Shown here: positions 15,920 to 24,130 of the stretch, in pieces
How positions within the stretch are numbered: position 1 is the stretch's first letter
Layout of the letters: every line of letters starts with the position of its first letter
Source of the DNA: CBDCFV01 sp963664625
GTDB taxonomy: Bacteria > Chloroflexota > Dehalococcoidia > Lucifugimonadales > UBA3495
Reading direction: 5' to 3'
Assembly (NCBI GenBank): GCA_963664625.1
Contig: OY761541.1
Span: 2,046,001 to 2,110,000 of the forward strand
Length of the DNA stretch: 64,000 nucleotides
Position numbers and translations under genes: made by a program
The notes under the pieces: model-generated
The model's database searches: none
The model's input: the letters and a program-made list of their open reading frames with translations, nothing else
What the model was told of the DNA's origin: nothing

Positions 15920-16891
15920 CTAACTTCGAGTTTGGTTGCCCACCTTGCGCACGACCCTCACCAGCGGCCTTAACTTGGCTTTCAAACTGAACCGCCTACG
16001 AACGTTGTTCGCCACCAGTGGGGCCAAGTGCCTGTTTCCAGCCACCAGTGGCGCTGTCATGGCGCGCAGTTCCTTCATGGTGGGTGTCTTTTGGTCCCAT
16101 GACGGGACCAGGCTGTCCAAGGGGCGCCATCGCTTGTCGCCCCGGAAGCGTGTCATTACCGTGCCGCCGGCCTCGGCCACCGCCAAGGCTCCCCCGGCCA
16201 TGTCCCACAGCTTTGGAGCGCCGAAGATCGCGTACTGCATCACGCCTCGGGCTGTCATGGCCAGTTCGTAGGCGATGCTGCCGGTGGTCCTGGGTTCGCC
16301 GGCCTTGTCGGCCAGTCGCTTGGAGAACCTGTTGGCGACGCCGAAGTAGCCCGGTACCCCTATGAGACGGTTGGGTACCGGCTCCTGGGTCTCGTAGACG
16401 GCTACCGGATCGTCGTCGGCGAAGCATCCGTTGCCCTTGGAGCAATGCAAGACGAACCCGCCGCCGCCCGTCGGCCAAGGCACGTACAGGGCGCCCGCGA
16501 TTGGCCTGCCCCGGTACAGAACGCCGATGGACGAGGCGAAAACCGGCAGGCCGTTCAGGAAATTGGTTGTCCCGTCCAACGGGTCCAGCACCCACAGAAT
16601 GTCGCGGGCAGGAGCTTCCGACTCGGCCTCTTCTTTAGAGGCCGTTTCTTCCCCGAGGATGCCGTGCGCTGGGAACCGCTTGGTTATCTCGGCGACCAAG
16701 TATTCTTGGCAGGCCTTGTCGGCTTGGGTCACCGGGTCGCGCTCCTTCTTGTCCTTGTACTCCACGGCAATCTGCCGGCCGAAGTGTTCCACCAGAATCC
16801 GCCCGGCGCCGCGGGCCAGGTCCACCGCGTGGCGTTCGATTTCACGGGCTAAGGCATCGTCAAAAGGCTGTAAAGTTATCTCAATTGCCAT
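15920..16891 (-). CDS. Inositol monophosphatase family protein
   Basis: Mg-dependent, Li-sensitive-type sugar phosphatase fold. With the ATG at 16891 it has 323 residues. The metal site is visible as GEET followed by WVLDPLDGTTNFLNG, and the second signature is LWDMAGGALAVAEAGG. The C-terminus has an unusual basic tail (NNVRRRFSLKAKLRPL). Homologues hydrolyse inositol phosphates, fructose-1,6-bisphosphate, histidinol phosphate or PAP, so substrate is open. An upstream frame extension to 17029 lies over the SDR promoter and is not coding. Confidence 0.92.
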   Translation of the reverse strand: MAIEITLQPFDDALAREIERHAVDLARGAGRILVEHFGRQIAVEYKDKKERDPVTQADKACQEYLVAEITKRFPAHGILGEETASKEEAESEAPARDILWVLDPLDGTTNFLNGLPVFASSIGVLYRGRPIAGALYVPWPTGGGGFVLHCSKGNGCFADDDPVAVYETQEPVPNRLIGVPGYFGVANRFSKRLADKAGEPRTTGSIAYELAMTARGVMQYAIFGAPKLWDMAGGALAVAEAGGTVMTRFRGDKRWRPLDSLVPSWDQKTPTMKELRAMTAPLVAGNRHLAPLVANNVRRRFSLKAKLRPLVRVVRKVGNQTRS

Positions 16892-16954
16892 GAATGCAAG
16901 GGTAGAACACCCCATACAAGCGGTCAAGCCGCCGCTGTCAGTGGTTTTGGAACG

Positions 16955-16983
16955 TTGGCCGGGGCAAGGCGGGCTGTTATAAT
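16955..16983 (+). promoter_or_regulatory. Promoter for SDR gene
   Basis: TTGGCC, 17-bp spacer, TATAAT ending at 16983; the ATG of the SDR gene is 58 nt further on. Confidence 0.55.
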
Positions 16984-17040
16984 CGGCGTGGTTCAACGCA
17001 GCCGCAGCCTCACATTCGAGGCGCGGCATGAGGGGTAGAT

Positions 17041-17832
17041 ATGGACCTGGAATTGAAAGGCAAGGTGGCTATAGTCGGCGGCGCTAGCAAGGGGCTGGGA
17101 AGGGCCTGCGCCGACGTTCTGGCCCAGGAAGGGGTGCAGGTCGCCGTATGCAGCCGCACCGAGGCCGACCTGCATCAGGCAGCCGAGGAGATTCGCCAGA
17201 GCACCGGGGCGGATGTCATGGAGTACCCGGGCGATCTGGACAAGCATGAGACCATCCAGGCGCTGGTGGCCGCTACGGTGGAGCGGTTTGGCCGCTTGGA
17301 CATAATGATCAACAATTCCGGCGGGCCGCCGTTGGGCCGGGCCGCCACTGCCGATGAAGACCAGTGGGAAACAGCAGTGCAGCGTTCCCTGATGTTCTTC
17401 GCCCGCATGTCCCGCGAGGCTCTTCCCCACCTGCGACGGCAGGGCGGGGGCCGCATCATCAACATCCTGGCCAGCACGGTATACCAGCCCATCCCCAACT
17501 TAGCGTTATCCGGCGCCACCCGGATGGGCGTGGTAGCCTACGCCAAGAGCTTGGCCGACGAGGTTGGCCGGGACAACATACTGGTGAACAACGTCTGCCC
17601 CGGCTCCATCCTCAGCGACCGGATGATGTCCAACGTGACCTCCCGCGCCAACGAGCTGGGCATCCCTGTTGAGGAGGCCCTTGCCCAAAGAGCGGCGGAG
17701 ACTGCCTTGGGGCGGGTGGGCCAACCCGAAGAACTGGCCCATCTGGTGGCGTTCTTGGCGTCCAGCAAGTCCAGCTACATCACCGGAACCACCATCCTGG
17801 TGGACGGAGGCTTGGTCCGCTCGGTGATGTAA
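17041..17832 (+). CDS. SDR-family oxidoreductase with atypical active site
   Basis: 263-residue Rossmann-fold dehydrogenase. NAD(P) binding: VGGASKGLGRA at 12-22 and NNSGGPP for the NNAG motif. The usual catalytic YxxxK is missing: after the serine strand (NILASTVYQPIP) the sequence runs LALSGATRMGVVAYAKSLADEV, the pattern of the divergent BKR-like SDR subgroup in which the Tyr position is occupied by another residue. The C-terminal GQPEELAHLVAFLASSKSSY and GTTILVDGG are standard. It may be a binding or non-classical dehydrogenase. It stands between two divergent or parallel metabolic genes with its own promoter. Confidence 0.9.
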   Translation: MDLELKGKVAIVGGASKGLGRACADVLAQEGVQVAVCSRTEADLHQAAEEIRQSTGADVMEYPGDLDKHETIQALVAATVERFGRLDIMINNSGGPPLGRAATADEDQWETAVQRSLMFFARMSREALPHLRRQGGGRIINILASTVYQPIPNLALSGATRMGVVAYAKSLADEVGRDNILVNNVCPGSILSDRMMSNVTSRANELGIPVEEALAQRAAETALGRVGQPEELAHLVAFLASSKSSYITGTTILVDGGLVRSVM

Positions 17833-17896
17833 TCGTAACTGTACCTACAGTGTCGAAGTCCTGTTATCCAGCGGCTTGAATCAAAGGAGAAACCGT

Positions 17897-18544
17897 ATGT
17901 TGGCGTTCCTGGGAGGCACGGGACCCGAAGGCAAAGGCCTTGCGTTGCGGCTGGCCGCGGCGGGTGAGCACGCGATTATCGGCTCCCGGGATGCCGGCAG
18001 GGCCTCCGCGGCCGCGGACGAACTGAAGGCGGCAGTGTCCAGTGCTCAAATTGAGGGCGCCGACAACGCCGGGGCGGCAGCGCAAGCCGACGTTGTGTTC
18101 CTGACCTTCCCTTATGAAGGCCAGAAGCCCACGTTGGAACCGTTGCGGGACGCGCTGGCCGGCAAGGTAGTGGTCGATTGCGTCGCTCCCATGAGCTTCC
18201 AGCGAGGCCGCGGCGCCAGCGCGGTGGAAGTGGAGGCCGGATCCGCCGCTCAGGAAGCCCAGGACATCCTTCCCGATGCCAAGGTGGTGGCCGCCTTCCA
18301 GAACGTCAGCGCCGAGGAGTTGCAGCAACTTGGCACTGCGATGGAAGGGGACGTGGTAGTATGCTCAGACCACCAGGACGCCAAGGAACTGGTGATGGAA
18401 TTGGTGAAGAAAATCCCCGAGTTGCGTCCGGTGGACGGCGGAGGACTGGCCAACGCCAAGTACGTCGAGCAGATTACGCCGATGCTGGTCAACATCAACC
18501 GCATCTACAGGATTCACGCCGGAATCAAGATTACGGGCCTTTAG
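17897..18544 (+). CDS. npdG: NADPH-dependent F420 reductase
   Basis: Transfers hydride between NADPH and the deazaflavin F420. Starting at ATG 17897 with AAAGGAGAAAC just upstream it has 215 residues. The N-terminal dinucleotide-binding stretch FLGGTGPEGKGLALRLA and IGSRDAGRA are typical of the NpdG/Fno family, as is LTFPYEGQ. Its presence implies F420 is used in this cell, which fits the LLM-class oxidoreductases in the window (some of which use F420, others FMN). The longer frame from 17876 is not supported by a ribosome binding site. Confidence 0.9.
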   Translation: MLAFLGGTGPEGKGLALRLAAAGEHAIIGSRDAGRASAAADELKAAVSSAQIEGADNAGAAAQADVVFLTFPYEGQKPTLEPLRDALAGKVVVDCVAPMSFQRGRGASAVEVEAGSAAQEAQDILPDAKVVAAFQNVSAEELQQLGTAMEGDVVVCSDHQDAKELVMELVKKIPELRPVDGGGLANAKYVEQITPMLVNINRIYRIHAGIKITGL

Positions 18545-18546
18545 AG

Positions 18547-18661
18547 CCTATCCGAAAATACCCATCGTCACTCCCGCGAAAGCAGGAGTCCAGTGTGCCA
18601 AGTAGCGGATTCCTGCCTGCGCGGGAATGACGGAAAGTGTCCAACTTGATTATCGGATAGG
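18547..18661. mobile_element. MITE-like element, family A, copy 1
   Basis: 115 bp with terminal inverted repeats CCTATCCGA and TCGGATAGG. Internally it carries two oppositely oriented copies of the 25-bp attcccgc palindrome separated by ccagtgtgccaagtagc. A second copy of the same structure is at 61235-61350. It encodes no protein; mobilisation in trans is inferred from structure. Confidence 0.8.
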
Positions 18662-18712
18662 TGCTTAGCCTACTGAATATCCCAAGCTTCTGAAACCGTA
18701 AGGGAGGCAGTC

Positions 18713-19255
18713 ATGCCGAGGGTGACTATAGACCTGAACCATCCGGATGGCCAAGCGTTAGTCAACGCCCAGTGGAAGTCCGCCCAAGGTTACGTTCCCG
18801 GGGAACCCAATTTCGGCATGGTGCAGGGGGCTGTAGGCAGCCCGGCAAGGCTGCCGGACTACGACGACTCGTCATGGGAGGTATGCCCCGACGTTGGGGC
18901 TTGGGTGAAGACCGGCGCCGACTACCTGACCGGCTTCGCCTTTATGTGGTACCGCATCACAATTACCTTACCCGAGACCGTTGCGGGGCGCGACGTCTCC
19001 CGCACCCGGGTCAACTTCGAGACGTGCGTCGACGACTACGGCGAAGTTTGGGTTGACGGAAGTTGCGACCTGGAACGGGGCGCGGTGGAGGGTTTCAACA
19101 GGCCGCAGCGTGTGCCGGTGAGCGCTAATCCCCAGCCGGGAGACCGGCACACTATCGCCATCCTGGCGGCCAACGGGCCGCTTGGCGCGCCCGGCGGCGG
19201 GGTGTTCGTGCGTTTTACCGCCTTGAACTTCGAGTGGCGCGATGACGATCCGTAG
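18713..19255 (+). CDS. Hypothetical protein, galactose-binding/jelly-roll-like
   Basis: 180 residues, no signal peptide. The arrangement LPDYDDSSWEVCPD, then FMWYRITITLPE, FETCVDDYGEVWVDG and AILAANGPLGAPGGGVFVRF resembles the beta-sandwich sugar-binding domains found in glycoside hydrolases and sialate esterases (W-F-R-I-P, then D-x-x-xVWVNG). No catalytic domain is attached, so this would be a free-standing binding module. The start ATG at 18713 follows AAGGGAGGCAGTC. Confidence 0.6.
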   Translation: MPRVTIDLNHPDGQALVNAQWKSAQGYVPGEPNFGMVQGAVGSPARLPDYDDSSWEVCPDVGAWVKTGADYLTGFAFMWYRITITLPETVAGRDVSRTRVNFETCVDDYGEVWVDGSCDLERGAVEGFNRPQRVPVSANPQPGDRHTIAILAANGPLGAPGGGVFVRFTALNFEWRDDDP

Positions 19256-19263
19256 GTTGCGGT

Positions 19264-19536
19264 CTACCGGAGAAAGTCGTCATCCTCTTCTTCGTCATCC
19301 AACTCCTGTAGCTCGTATCCCATAGCTTCAAGCTCCGCTTGGAGGCGGGCGGTAAAGTCTTCCAGCAGCTCCGTCTCCGGCAGGGTGATTTCAACGGTGT
19401 TGTCCCCCGCGCGGCCTATGGAACCAGGGTCTTCCTTGGTCAACTCCACCCGCACAGACTCGCGGTGAATGCCCATACGGTCGGTCACCGAAAAGACGGC
19501 GGCCATGTCGTCCATGTTGATGATCTGGTCCGGCAT
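19264..19536 (-). CDS. Small acidic hypothetical protein
   Basis: 90 residues with the start at ATG 19536, preceded by CGAGGTG; the frame extends to 19644 without support. The C-terminus is strongly acidic (LQELDDEEEDDDF). The middle contains VRVELTKEDPGSIGRAGDNTVEITLPETELLED. No family recognised. It is followed on the same strand by the thioredoxin-like gene upstream at 20284, and the two could be cotranscribed. Confidence 0.6.
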   Translation of the reverse strand: MPDQIINMDDMAAVFSVTDRMGIHRESVRVELTKEDPGSIGRAGDNTVEITLPETELLEDFTARLQAELEAMGYELQELDDEEEDDDFLR

Positions 19537-19657
19537 GTCAAACGCACCTCGTTCCTTGCTTGGCGGAACTTTCATTGCATAGCGTGAAAAAGACCCGCCT
19601 GCCGGGTTGCATTCTCCGATAGACGGGTCTCGCGCTTCAGCCAATAGGGGAAACGGC

Positions 19658-20284
19658 TTACGGTTCAGGCGGCCATTTGGTGCCGCCCACCGCGGGACGT
19701 TGTTCCTGGGGCAGGTGCAGGCCTTCGGATACCGTGCGGTTGAAGGCCTCCAGGATCACGTCGCCCCACTCCTGAGCGTGGGACACCCTGAACGCGGTCC
19801 TCTTGCCCCGACCCATGGTCCGGCGGTTCTCCTCGCTCTCGTTGGCTACTTCCTGGGCGATGGCTTCATCCATAGCGTCGATGGAGGGCACCAACTCGTT
19901 GGCCGTTTCCACGAACCGGGCTACCTCGTTCATGGAGGAGTCCAGCACCACGAACACCGGTACCGTGCCGGCGCGATTCTCGGGCAGGAAGCTGTCGGTC
20001 AGTTCCAGTTCCTCGTCGCGGTTGAACACCTGCACGGTGAGGCCCGGCGTGCTCTCGGCCAAGCGCATGATCACCGGCGAGGTGCTTACGGCGTCGCCGC
20101 ACCAGTCGGCGGTAAAGACGGCCAGCCGCAGCGGCTCGTCCAGCCCGTCGAAAATGGATGTGGCCCCCTCCGGTATCTTGACGGTGTTGTAGATGTCCGT
20201 GATTGGCTGTTTGTTGACCTTGACTTGGTCCAAATACTCTTGGGGAGACATTCCTTGGTTGAATTTCTCTTCGCTCAGCGCCAT
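19658..20284 (-). CDS. Thioredoxin-family protein with WCGDA active site
   Basis: 208 residues with the start at ATG 20284 behind GAGGAGGCAGG. The core LAVFTADWCGDAVSTSPVIMRLAE matches a thioredoxin fold, but the usual CxxC is reduced to C-G-D-A, leaving one cysteine. TVPVFVVLDSSM supplies the cis-Pro loop. Single-Cys members of this group (a thioredoxin_9-like family) are common in Firmicutes and Chloroflexota and may bind thiols rather than act as disulfide reductases. No secretion signal. Confidence 0.83.
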   Translation of the reverse strand: MALSEEKFNQGMSPQEYLDQVKVNKQPITDIYNTVKIPEGATSIFDGLDEPLRLAVFTADWCGDAVSTSPVIMRLAESTPGLTVQVFNRDEELELTDSFLPENRAGTVPVFVVLDSSMNEVARFVETANELVPSIDAMDEAIAQEVANESEENRRTMGRGKRTAFRVSHAQEWGDVILEAFNRTVSEGLHLPQEQRPAVGGTKWPPEP

Positions 20285-20481
20285 GACGGCCTGCCTCCTC
20301 GGATAGAATTGCTTCCACAGCTTCAGGTGTGGCGTATCACGGGCTAGTTTCTCAATTATGAGCGTGTTTGGCAATGCCGCAGCCCGACCGTTTAACGTTG
20401 AGGCCTTTTCATTCCCTCGTCTTTCCCGATCAGGCGGGAAACCATACAGGCTTGCCATGAGAAGGTTGCCATAGGCCTGTG

Positions 20482-20509
20482 TTGCGTCAATTCGACATAA
20501 TGCTAGAAT
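20482..20509 (+). promoter_or_regulatory. Possible promoter
   Basis: TTGCGT with a 16-bp spacer to an extended -10 TGCTAGAAT ending at 20509, 54 nt upstream of the predicted TTG start of the next gene. Confidence 0.4.
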
Positions 20510-20563
20510 TAGATTCGCGGAGTTGAATGCCCCAGTACCACGCCCCGGAAAGGAGTGTCCCGT

Positions 20564-21001
20564 TTGTCCAGCGACCAGGATGACGCCTATCTGAAATACG
20601 CCCTTTTTTGCCGTGACACGGAGGAGCTACCGGACGGAAACATCGTCCTGAAGGAATTGGTCGACCTGATCGACCTCCCTGTCCCCGAAAACACCGAAGA
20701 AAGAGAAAGTCCCGTCGTTGCGGAAGTCGACCTGCAACTGGCGTTCTGCATCGGAGGCGCCGCTCCAGGGACGCACCACCTTCTGGTGGCCATCAAAGCT
20801 CCCGGCGCGCCGTTAGACCCGCCGCCTCCCCAACGTATCGAATGGGAAGAGGGGATCCTGTTCCAACGCTGGATCAAGCTTTTCAGGATCCCCGTCCAGA
20901 GGGAAGGCCCCCACGTTGCCGCCATACTGCTTGACGGACTCCCGTTGGGCGAGGGCAGTTTCCTGGTGCGGTTCAAACCCGGGGGAGCCAGTAGCGGTTA
21001 A
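20564..21001 (+). CDS. Hypothetical protein (possibly DUF6941-like)
   Basis: 145 residues. The best start is TTG at 20564, eight bases after AAGGAG; a GTG at 20555 would overlap the ribosome binding site. N-terminal AYLKYALFCRDTEELPDGNIVLKELVDLI and later DLQLAFCIGGAAPGTHHLLVAIKAPG, ending in DGLPLGEGSFLVRF, give an all-beta profile like the DUF6941 family of unknown function. That match is from memory. No membrane segment or signal peptide. Confidence 0.55.
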   Translation: MSSDQDDAYLKYALFCRDTEELPDGNIVLKELVDLIDLPVPENTEERESPVVAEVDLQLAFCIGGAAPGTHHLLVAIKAPGAPLDPPPPQRIEWEEGILFQRWIKLFRIPVQREGPHVAAILLDGLPLGEGSFLVRFKPGGASSG

Positions 21002-21028
21002 ACCTGAGGCGGACCCTGACTCAAATTG

Positions 21029-21053
21029 TCATTCCCGAGAAGGCGGGAATCCA
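21029..21053. repeat. Short palindromic repeat (attcccgc-type)
   Basis: Copy tcattcccgagaaggcggg with aatcca, one substitution in the loop. Confidence 0.85.
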
Positions 21054-21097
21054 CCTGACGGCTGCCACTGGGGATACCATCGCGTGCCGAGGCCAAG

Positions 21098-21126
21098 TTG
21101 AACGGCAAGCTGGGCGTCTTTATAAT
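21098..21126 (+). promoter_or_regulatory. Near-consensus promoter of the desulforedoxin-like pair
   Basis: TTGAAC at 21098-21103, a 17-bp spacer and a perfect TATAAT at 21121-21126. The ATG at 21125 lies inside the -10 box, which rules it out as a start and supports the GTG at 21164. Confidence 0.75.
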
Positions 21127-21163
21127 GTCGAAAAATTCAGGCTTGATAACGGGAGTTGATCAG

Positions 21164-21280
21164 GTGGCCAACCAGACAGGAAAACGGTATTTTTGCGCCC
21201 AATGCGGGTCGGAGTTCATAGTCACCAAGGGCGGCGAGGGTTCGGTGCATTGTTGCCGTCAGCCCATGCAGCAGAAGTAG
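21164..21280 (+). CDS. Desulforedoxin-like mini-protein 1
   Basis: 38-residue iron- or zinc-binding protein. From GTG at 21164 (GGGAG eight bases upstream) it reads VANQTGKRYFCAQCG, then GGEGSVHCC, the C-x2-C ... C-C pattern of desulforedoxin or the N-terminal domain of desulfoferrodoxin. The first residues align exactly with the following paralogue (VANQTGKRY versus MANELGKRY), which confirms the start. Probably an electron carrier or an iron-binding redox protein, acting as a dimer. Confidence 0.75.
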   Translation: MANQTGKRYFCAQCGSEFIVTKGGEGSVHCCRQPMQQK

Positions 21281-21333
21281 CGGCGAGCCGACATCGGGGC
21301 AATGCCCGCCAATTCCAATTGAGGAGCTAGTCC

Positions 21334-21477
21334 ATGGCTAACGAACTGGGAAAGCGGTACACCTGTAGCAGTTGCGGCAGCAGCGTGCTGTGCACCAAGA
21401 GCGGCGAAGGAGTAATCAACTGCTGTGACGCCGAGATGGAGTTGCAGGAGCCGCGCAAGCTTCCGTCATCGGACTGA
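21334..21477 (+). CDS. Desulforedoxin-like mini-protein 2
   Basis: 47 residues from ATG at 21334, with GAGGAG ten bases upstream. GKRYTCSSCG and SGEGVINCCDAEMELQ give the four metal-binding cysteines (C-x2-C and C-C). Paralogue of the gene 53 bp upstream, with an extra C-terminal tail EPRKLPSSD. The tandem pair under one promoter suggests gene duplication. Confidence 0.78.
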   Translation: MANELGKRYTCSSCGSSVLCTKSGEGVINCCDAEMELQEPRKLPSSD

Positions 21478-21480
21478 GTA

Positions 21481-21577
21481 ACGGTCTCAAGACTTTGCGC
21501 ATTGTCCATCCCGTCATTGCCGCGAAGACGGGAATCCATATACTCCAGCAGAAACAGTTGATTTTTGAGATAGTTTA
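21481..21577. mobile_element. MITE-like element, family B, degenerate copy
   Basis: Left end ggtctcaagactttg and right end gatttttgagatagttt form an imperfect inverted repeat, with a palindromic attcccgc-type repeat (tcattgccgcgaagacggg, 21514-21538) in the middle. Compare 38703-38875 and 52438-52529. Confidence 0.5.
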
Positions 21578-21628
21578 TAAATCGCCAGTCCAGTAAAGAC
21601 GCCTGTTTCGGACAGCAGGCGGTGGCAG

Positions 21629-21665
21629 AAAAAAGCAACCCCCTCCCTTAGCAAGGAGGGGGTTG
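21629..21665 (-). terminator. Intrinsic terminator of the LLM oxidoreductase gene
   Basis: Read on the minus strand: CAACCCCCTCCTT, loop GCT, AAGGGAGGGGGTTG, then six T residues. One unpaired base in a 13-bp stem. Strong rho-independent terminator 30 nt after the stop at 21694. Confidence 0.85.
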
Positions 21666-21693
21666 TTGATTGCACCGGGTACAGGGCTGCGGC

Positions 21694-22765
21694 CTACTGG
21701 AAGTAGGGCAGAACGTGGCGGCCCATCAGCTTGATGGAGTCCATGATGCGGGTGTGTTCCAGCCTGCCGGGCTGTACGAAACAGAGGACCTGGTCAACGC
21801 CGGCCTCTTGATACTTCTTCATAACCTCGATGATCGTGTCCGGGTTGCCCATCGCGAAGGCCCCTGACGCCAAATGGTCTTCGGCGGTCTTGTCGGCCCG
21901 TTCCGTTTGGATGGCGTCCACGGCAAATCGGTATGAGTCGGGCACCTTCCTTCCGGCCCAGGGCGCGTACAGGTTCTCCGCCTGTTGCACGAACCACGCC
22001 CCTTCCGGCGCTCCTACCCTGCGGGCCTCCTCGTCGTCCTCGGCACAGTGGACGATGCACAGCGCGGCCACTTGGTTGTTGACGAACGAACCGACAGGGT
22101 TGGCGTTCTTTACCGCCTCCTTGTAAGCGGCGACTCGCTCCTCCATCTGGGCGTAGCCGCCGAGGTTGAAGCACAGGACCCCCAAGCCCAACTCGCCCGC
22201 TTGCCGGAAGGAGTCTGGCTGGCTACAGGCAACCCACATGGGCGGGTGGGGTTGCTGGACAGGCTTGGGGATTACAGAGCGCTCGGGGATGTTGAAGAAT
22301 TCCCCTTGGTGGGAGAAGGGGTCCTCGGTCCACATTTTGGGAATCATGCCGATGGCTTCCCGCCACTGGGGCCCGGGTCTCTTCCGGGTCAACCTCGAAG
22401 CCGTCCATCTCGATCAGCGTGGTAGACCTTCCGGTTCCCAGGTCCATGCGCCCGTCGCTCAGGATGTCCAGCACCGCGGCCCGCTCCGCCACCCTCACCG
22501 GGTGGTTGTACTGGCCCGGCAGCAACGCCACGGCGTGGCCGATGCGGATGCGCTTGGTGCGCTGGGAAATGGCGCCGTACAGCACTTCCGGCGCCGAGCA
22601 GTGAGAAAACTCTCTCAGGAAGTGGTGTTCCACCGTCCAGAAATAGTCGAAGCCCACCTCGTCGGCCAAGTCCACCTGAGCCAGCACCTGCTTGTACCGT
22701 TCCGCTTCCACGCCGGGATAGTGGGGTTCGGGAATCTGTATTTCGTACATCAGTCCGAATTTCAT
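21694..22765 (-). pseudogene. LLM-class flavin-dependent oxidoreductase, single frameshift
   Basis: Two overlapping frames together make one bacterial-luciferase-like monooxygenase of about 355 residues. The N-terminal part (22765 down to about 22370) has MKFGLMYEIQIPEPHYPG, VEHHFLREFSHCSAPEVLYGA, LLPGQYNHPVRVAERAAVLD and TGRSTTLIEMDGFEVDPEETR. The C-terminal part continues with QWREAIGMIPKMWTEDPFSH down to 21694. The break is in a run of four C (minus strand, 22368-22371); removing one base restores the frame, so it is a recent mutation or a sequencing error. Ribosome binding site AGAGGATG precedes the start. An intrinsic terminator follows. Confidence 0.85.
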
Positions 22766-22989
22766 AGCGTTTCATCCTCTCTATGGGACGTTTGCGGGCA
22801 TTCTAGCACAGGACGTATGGTACCATGTTATTTTAGCGTCCAACTCACCAGTCTTGTTATTCGTTTAGCGGACTCATAGCCGAAGTTAAACTACGAATAC
22901 ACTGACTATGGCTGAAGCGACTCCAGACCAGGAGCGGACTAATTAGGGCGGGGAGGGCACTGAGCTTGGGTAATGAGGTAGGACAAGCA

Positions 22990-23214
22990 ATGGCAGATCA
23001 GATAACTGTTTCGGTAGACTCCGATGTGGCCAAGTTCTACAGTTCGGCTTCGAATGAAGAGCGCCGTAAACTGGACTTGCTCGTCAACCTCCGATTACGG
23101 AACGTCATAGAAGCCCGGAGACCGCTTCAGGAAATTATGGACGAAGTTAGCCGCAAGGCGCAGAAACACGGCCTGACGCCGGAGATTTTGCAGTCTATAT
23201 TAGATGGAGGATGA
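22990..23214 (+). CDS. Antitoxin partner of PIN toxin
   Basis: 74 residues from ATG at 22990 (MADQITVSVDSDVAKFY). The N-terminal strand followed by helices and the tail RKAQKHGLTPEILQSILDGG match the small antitoxin-like proteins that precede COG1569 PIN toxins. It overlaps the toxin by 4 nt (ATGA). Confidence 0.75.
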   Translation: MADQITVSVDSDVAKFYSSASNEERRKLDLLVNLRLRNVIEARRPLQEIMDEVSRKAQKHGLTPEILQSILDGG

Positions 23215-23618
23215 TCCGCGTTGTCTTCGACGTGAACGTTATTATCAGCGCGTTGCTCTTTGCCGGTTCTGTGCCGAGGATGGCGTTAGATAGAGCCTTG
23301 AGTCAAGGAACAATCCTGATCTCCGATGCACTATCAGAAGAGTTAAGACGTGTTTTAGCCAGGTCCAGGTTCGACAGGTATGCTTCCCTTGAAGACCGGG
23401 AAGACTTCTTTGATGGACTGATCCGTGTTTCAGAGCTTGTCGAAATTACCGAGTCAGTCCAAGTATGTCGCGACCCCCAAGATAATCATGTCTTGGAATT
23501 GGCGGTCAGCGGCGATGCAACATTCATCGTTACCGGCGATACCGACTTGCTAGTTTTGGACCCGTTTCGCGGCGTGGCGATTGCAACGCCCGCCGAGTTC
23601 CTGGATTTGGCCGTTTGA
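23211..23618 (+). CDS. PIN-domain toxin (COG1569-type RNase)
   Basis: 135-residue putative Mg-dependent ribonuclease. The acidic PIN residues are visible: RVVFDVNVIISALL (first Asp), ISDALSEELRRVL (Glu), DPQDNHVLELAV (Asp) and FIVTGDTDLLVL (last Asp). Forms a toxin-antitoxin pair with the overlapping upstream gene. Confidence 0.88.
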   Translation: MIRVVFDVNVIISALLFAGSVPRMALDRALSQGTILISDALSEELRRVLARSRFDRYASLEDREDFFDGLIRVSELVEITESVQVCRDPQDNHVLELAVSGDATFIVTGDTDLLVLDPFRGVAIATPAEFLDLAV

Positions 23619-23640
23619 CTGTTATCCGCGGAATCGAAAC

Positions 23641-24099
23641 TCAAGTGTTGATTTGTTCCTTAGATACTCTCAAAAGATTCGGTACCGGTTTAACCTCTTT
23701 CAGGATTTTGGGGCCCACCTTCCGCTCCGCCACTTTCAGGTCATATGAAACCTGAAGGTTCATCCAGATTCTGGCCGTACCGTCGAAGTAATGGGACAAG
23801 CGCAGGGCAAGCTCGGCATCCATATCACGGCGGCCTTCAATCAAGGCCAATATTGTTCCTTTCGGGACCGCCAGAATGGCGTCGAATTCCTGCGGGGTTA
23901 CTTCCATCTCATTGAGGTCGTCCGCCAATATCTCTCCAGGATGCACTGGCGGCATACCATTTTTGAAAGGCCGGTCGTCAATTCTCATCATCCAGATACT
24001 CAAGATGCCGTCTCGCTTGGGCAGCGAACTCCCGAAAGGCTGGAACGGCCCCCCATAGAAGAGACGTTCCGTATCCCGGTCCCGAAAGCTTCGTATCAT
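23641..24099 (-). CDS. HigA-type antitoxin fused to a remnant of HigB
   Basis: The C-terminal 105 residues (MPPVHPGEILADDLNEMEVTPQEF onward, with MDAELALRLSHYFDGTARIWMNLQVSYDL) are a complete HigA/VapI Xre-type antitoxin. The first 18 residues MIRSFRDRDTERLFYGG are those of a HigB toxin, which normally continues for about 90 more residues. The toxin body has been deleted, joining the HigB start in frame to the HigA region. Translation of a functional HigA could start at the ATG codons at 23991 or 23988. Without toxin this is a relic or a solitary antitoxin. Confidence 0.78.
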   Translation of the reverse strand: MIRSFRDRDTERLFYGGPFQPFGSSLPKRDGILSIWMMRIDDRPFKNGMPPVHPGEILADDLNEMEVTPQEFDAILAVPKGTILALIEGRRDMDAELALRLSHYFDGTARIWMNLQVSYDLKVAERKVGPKILKEVKPVPNLLRVSKEQINT

Positions 24100-24130
24100 G
24101 TTGTTAGCATGATAGCATCCCCACTCCCAC

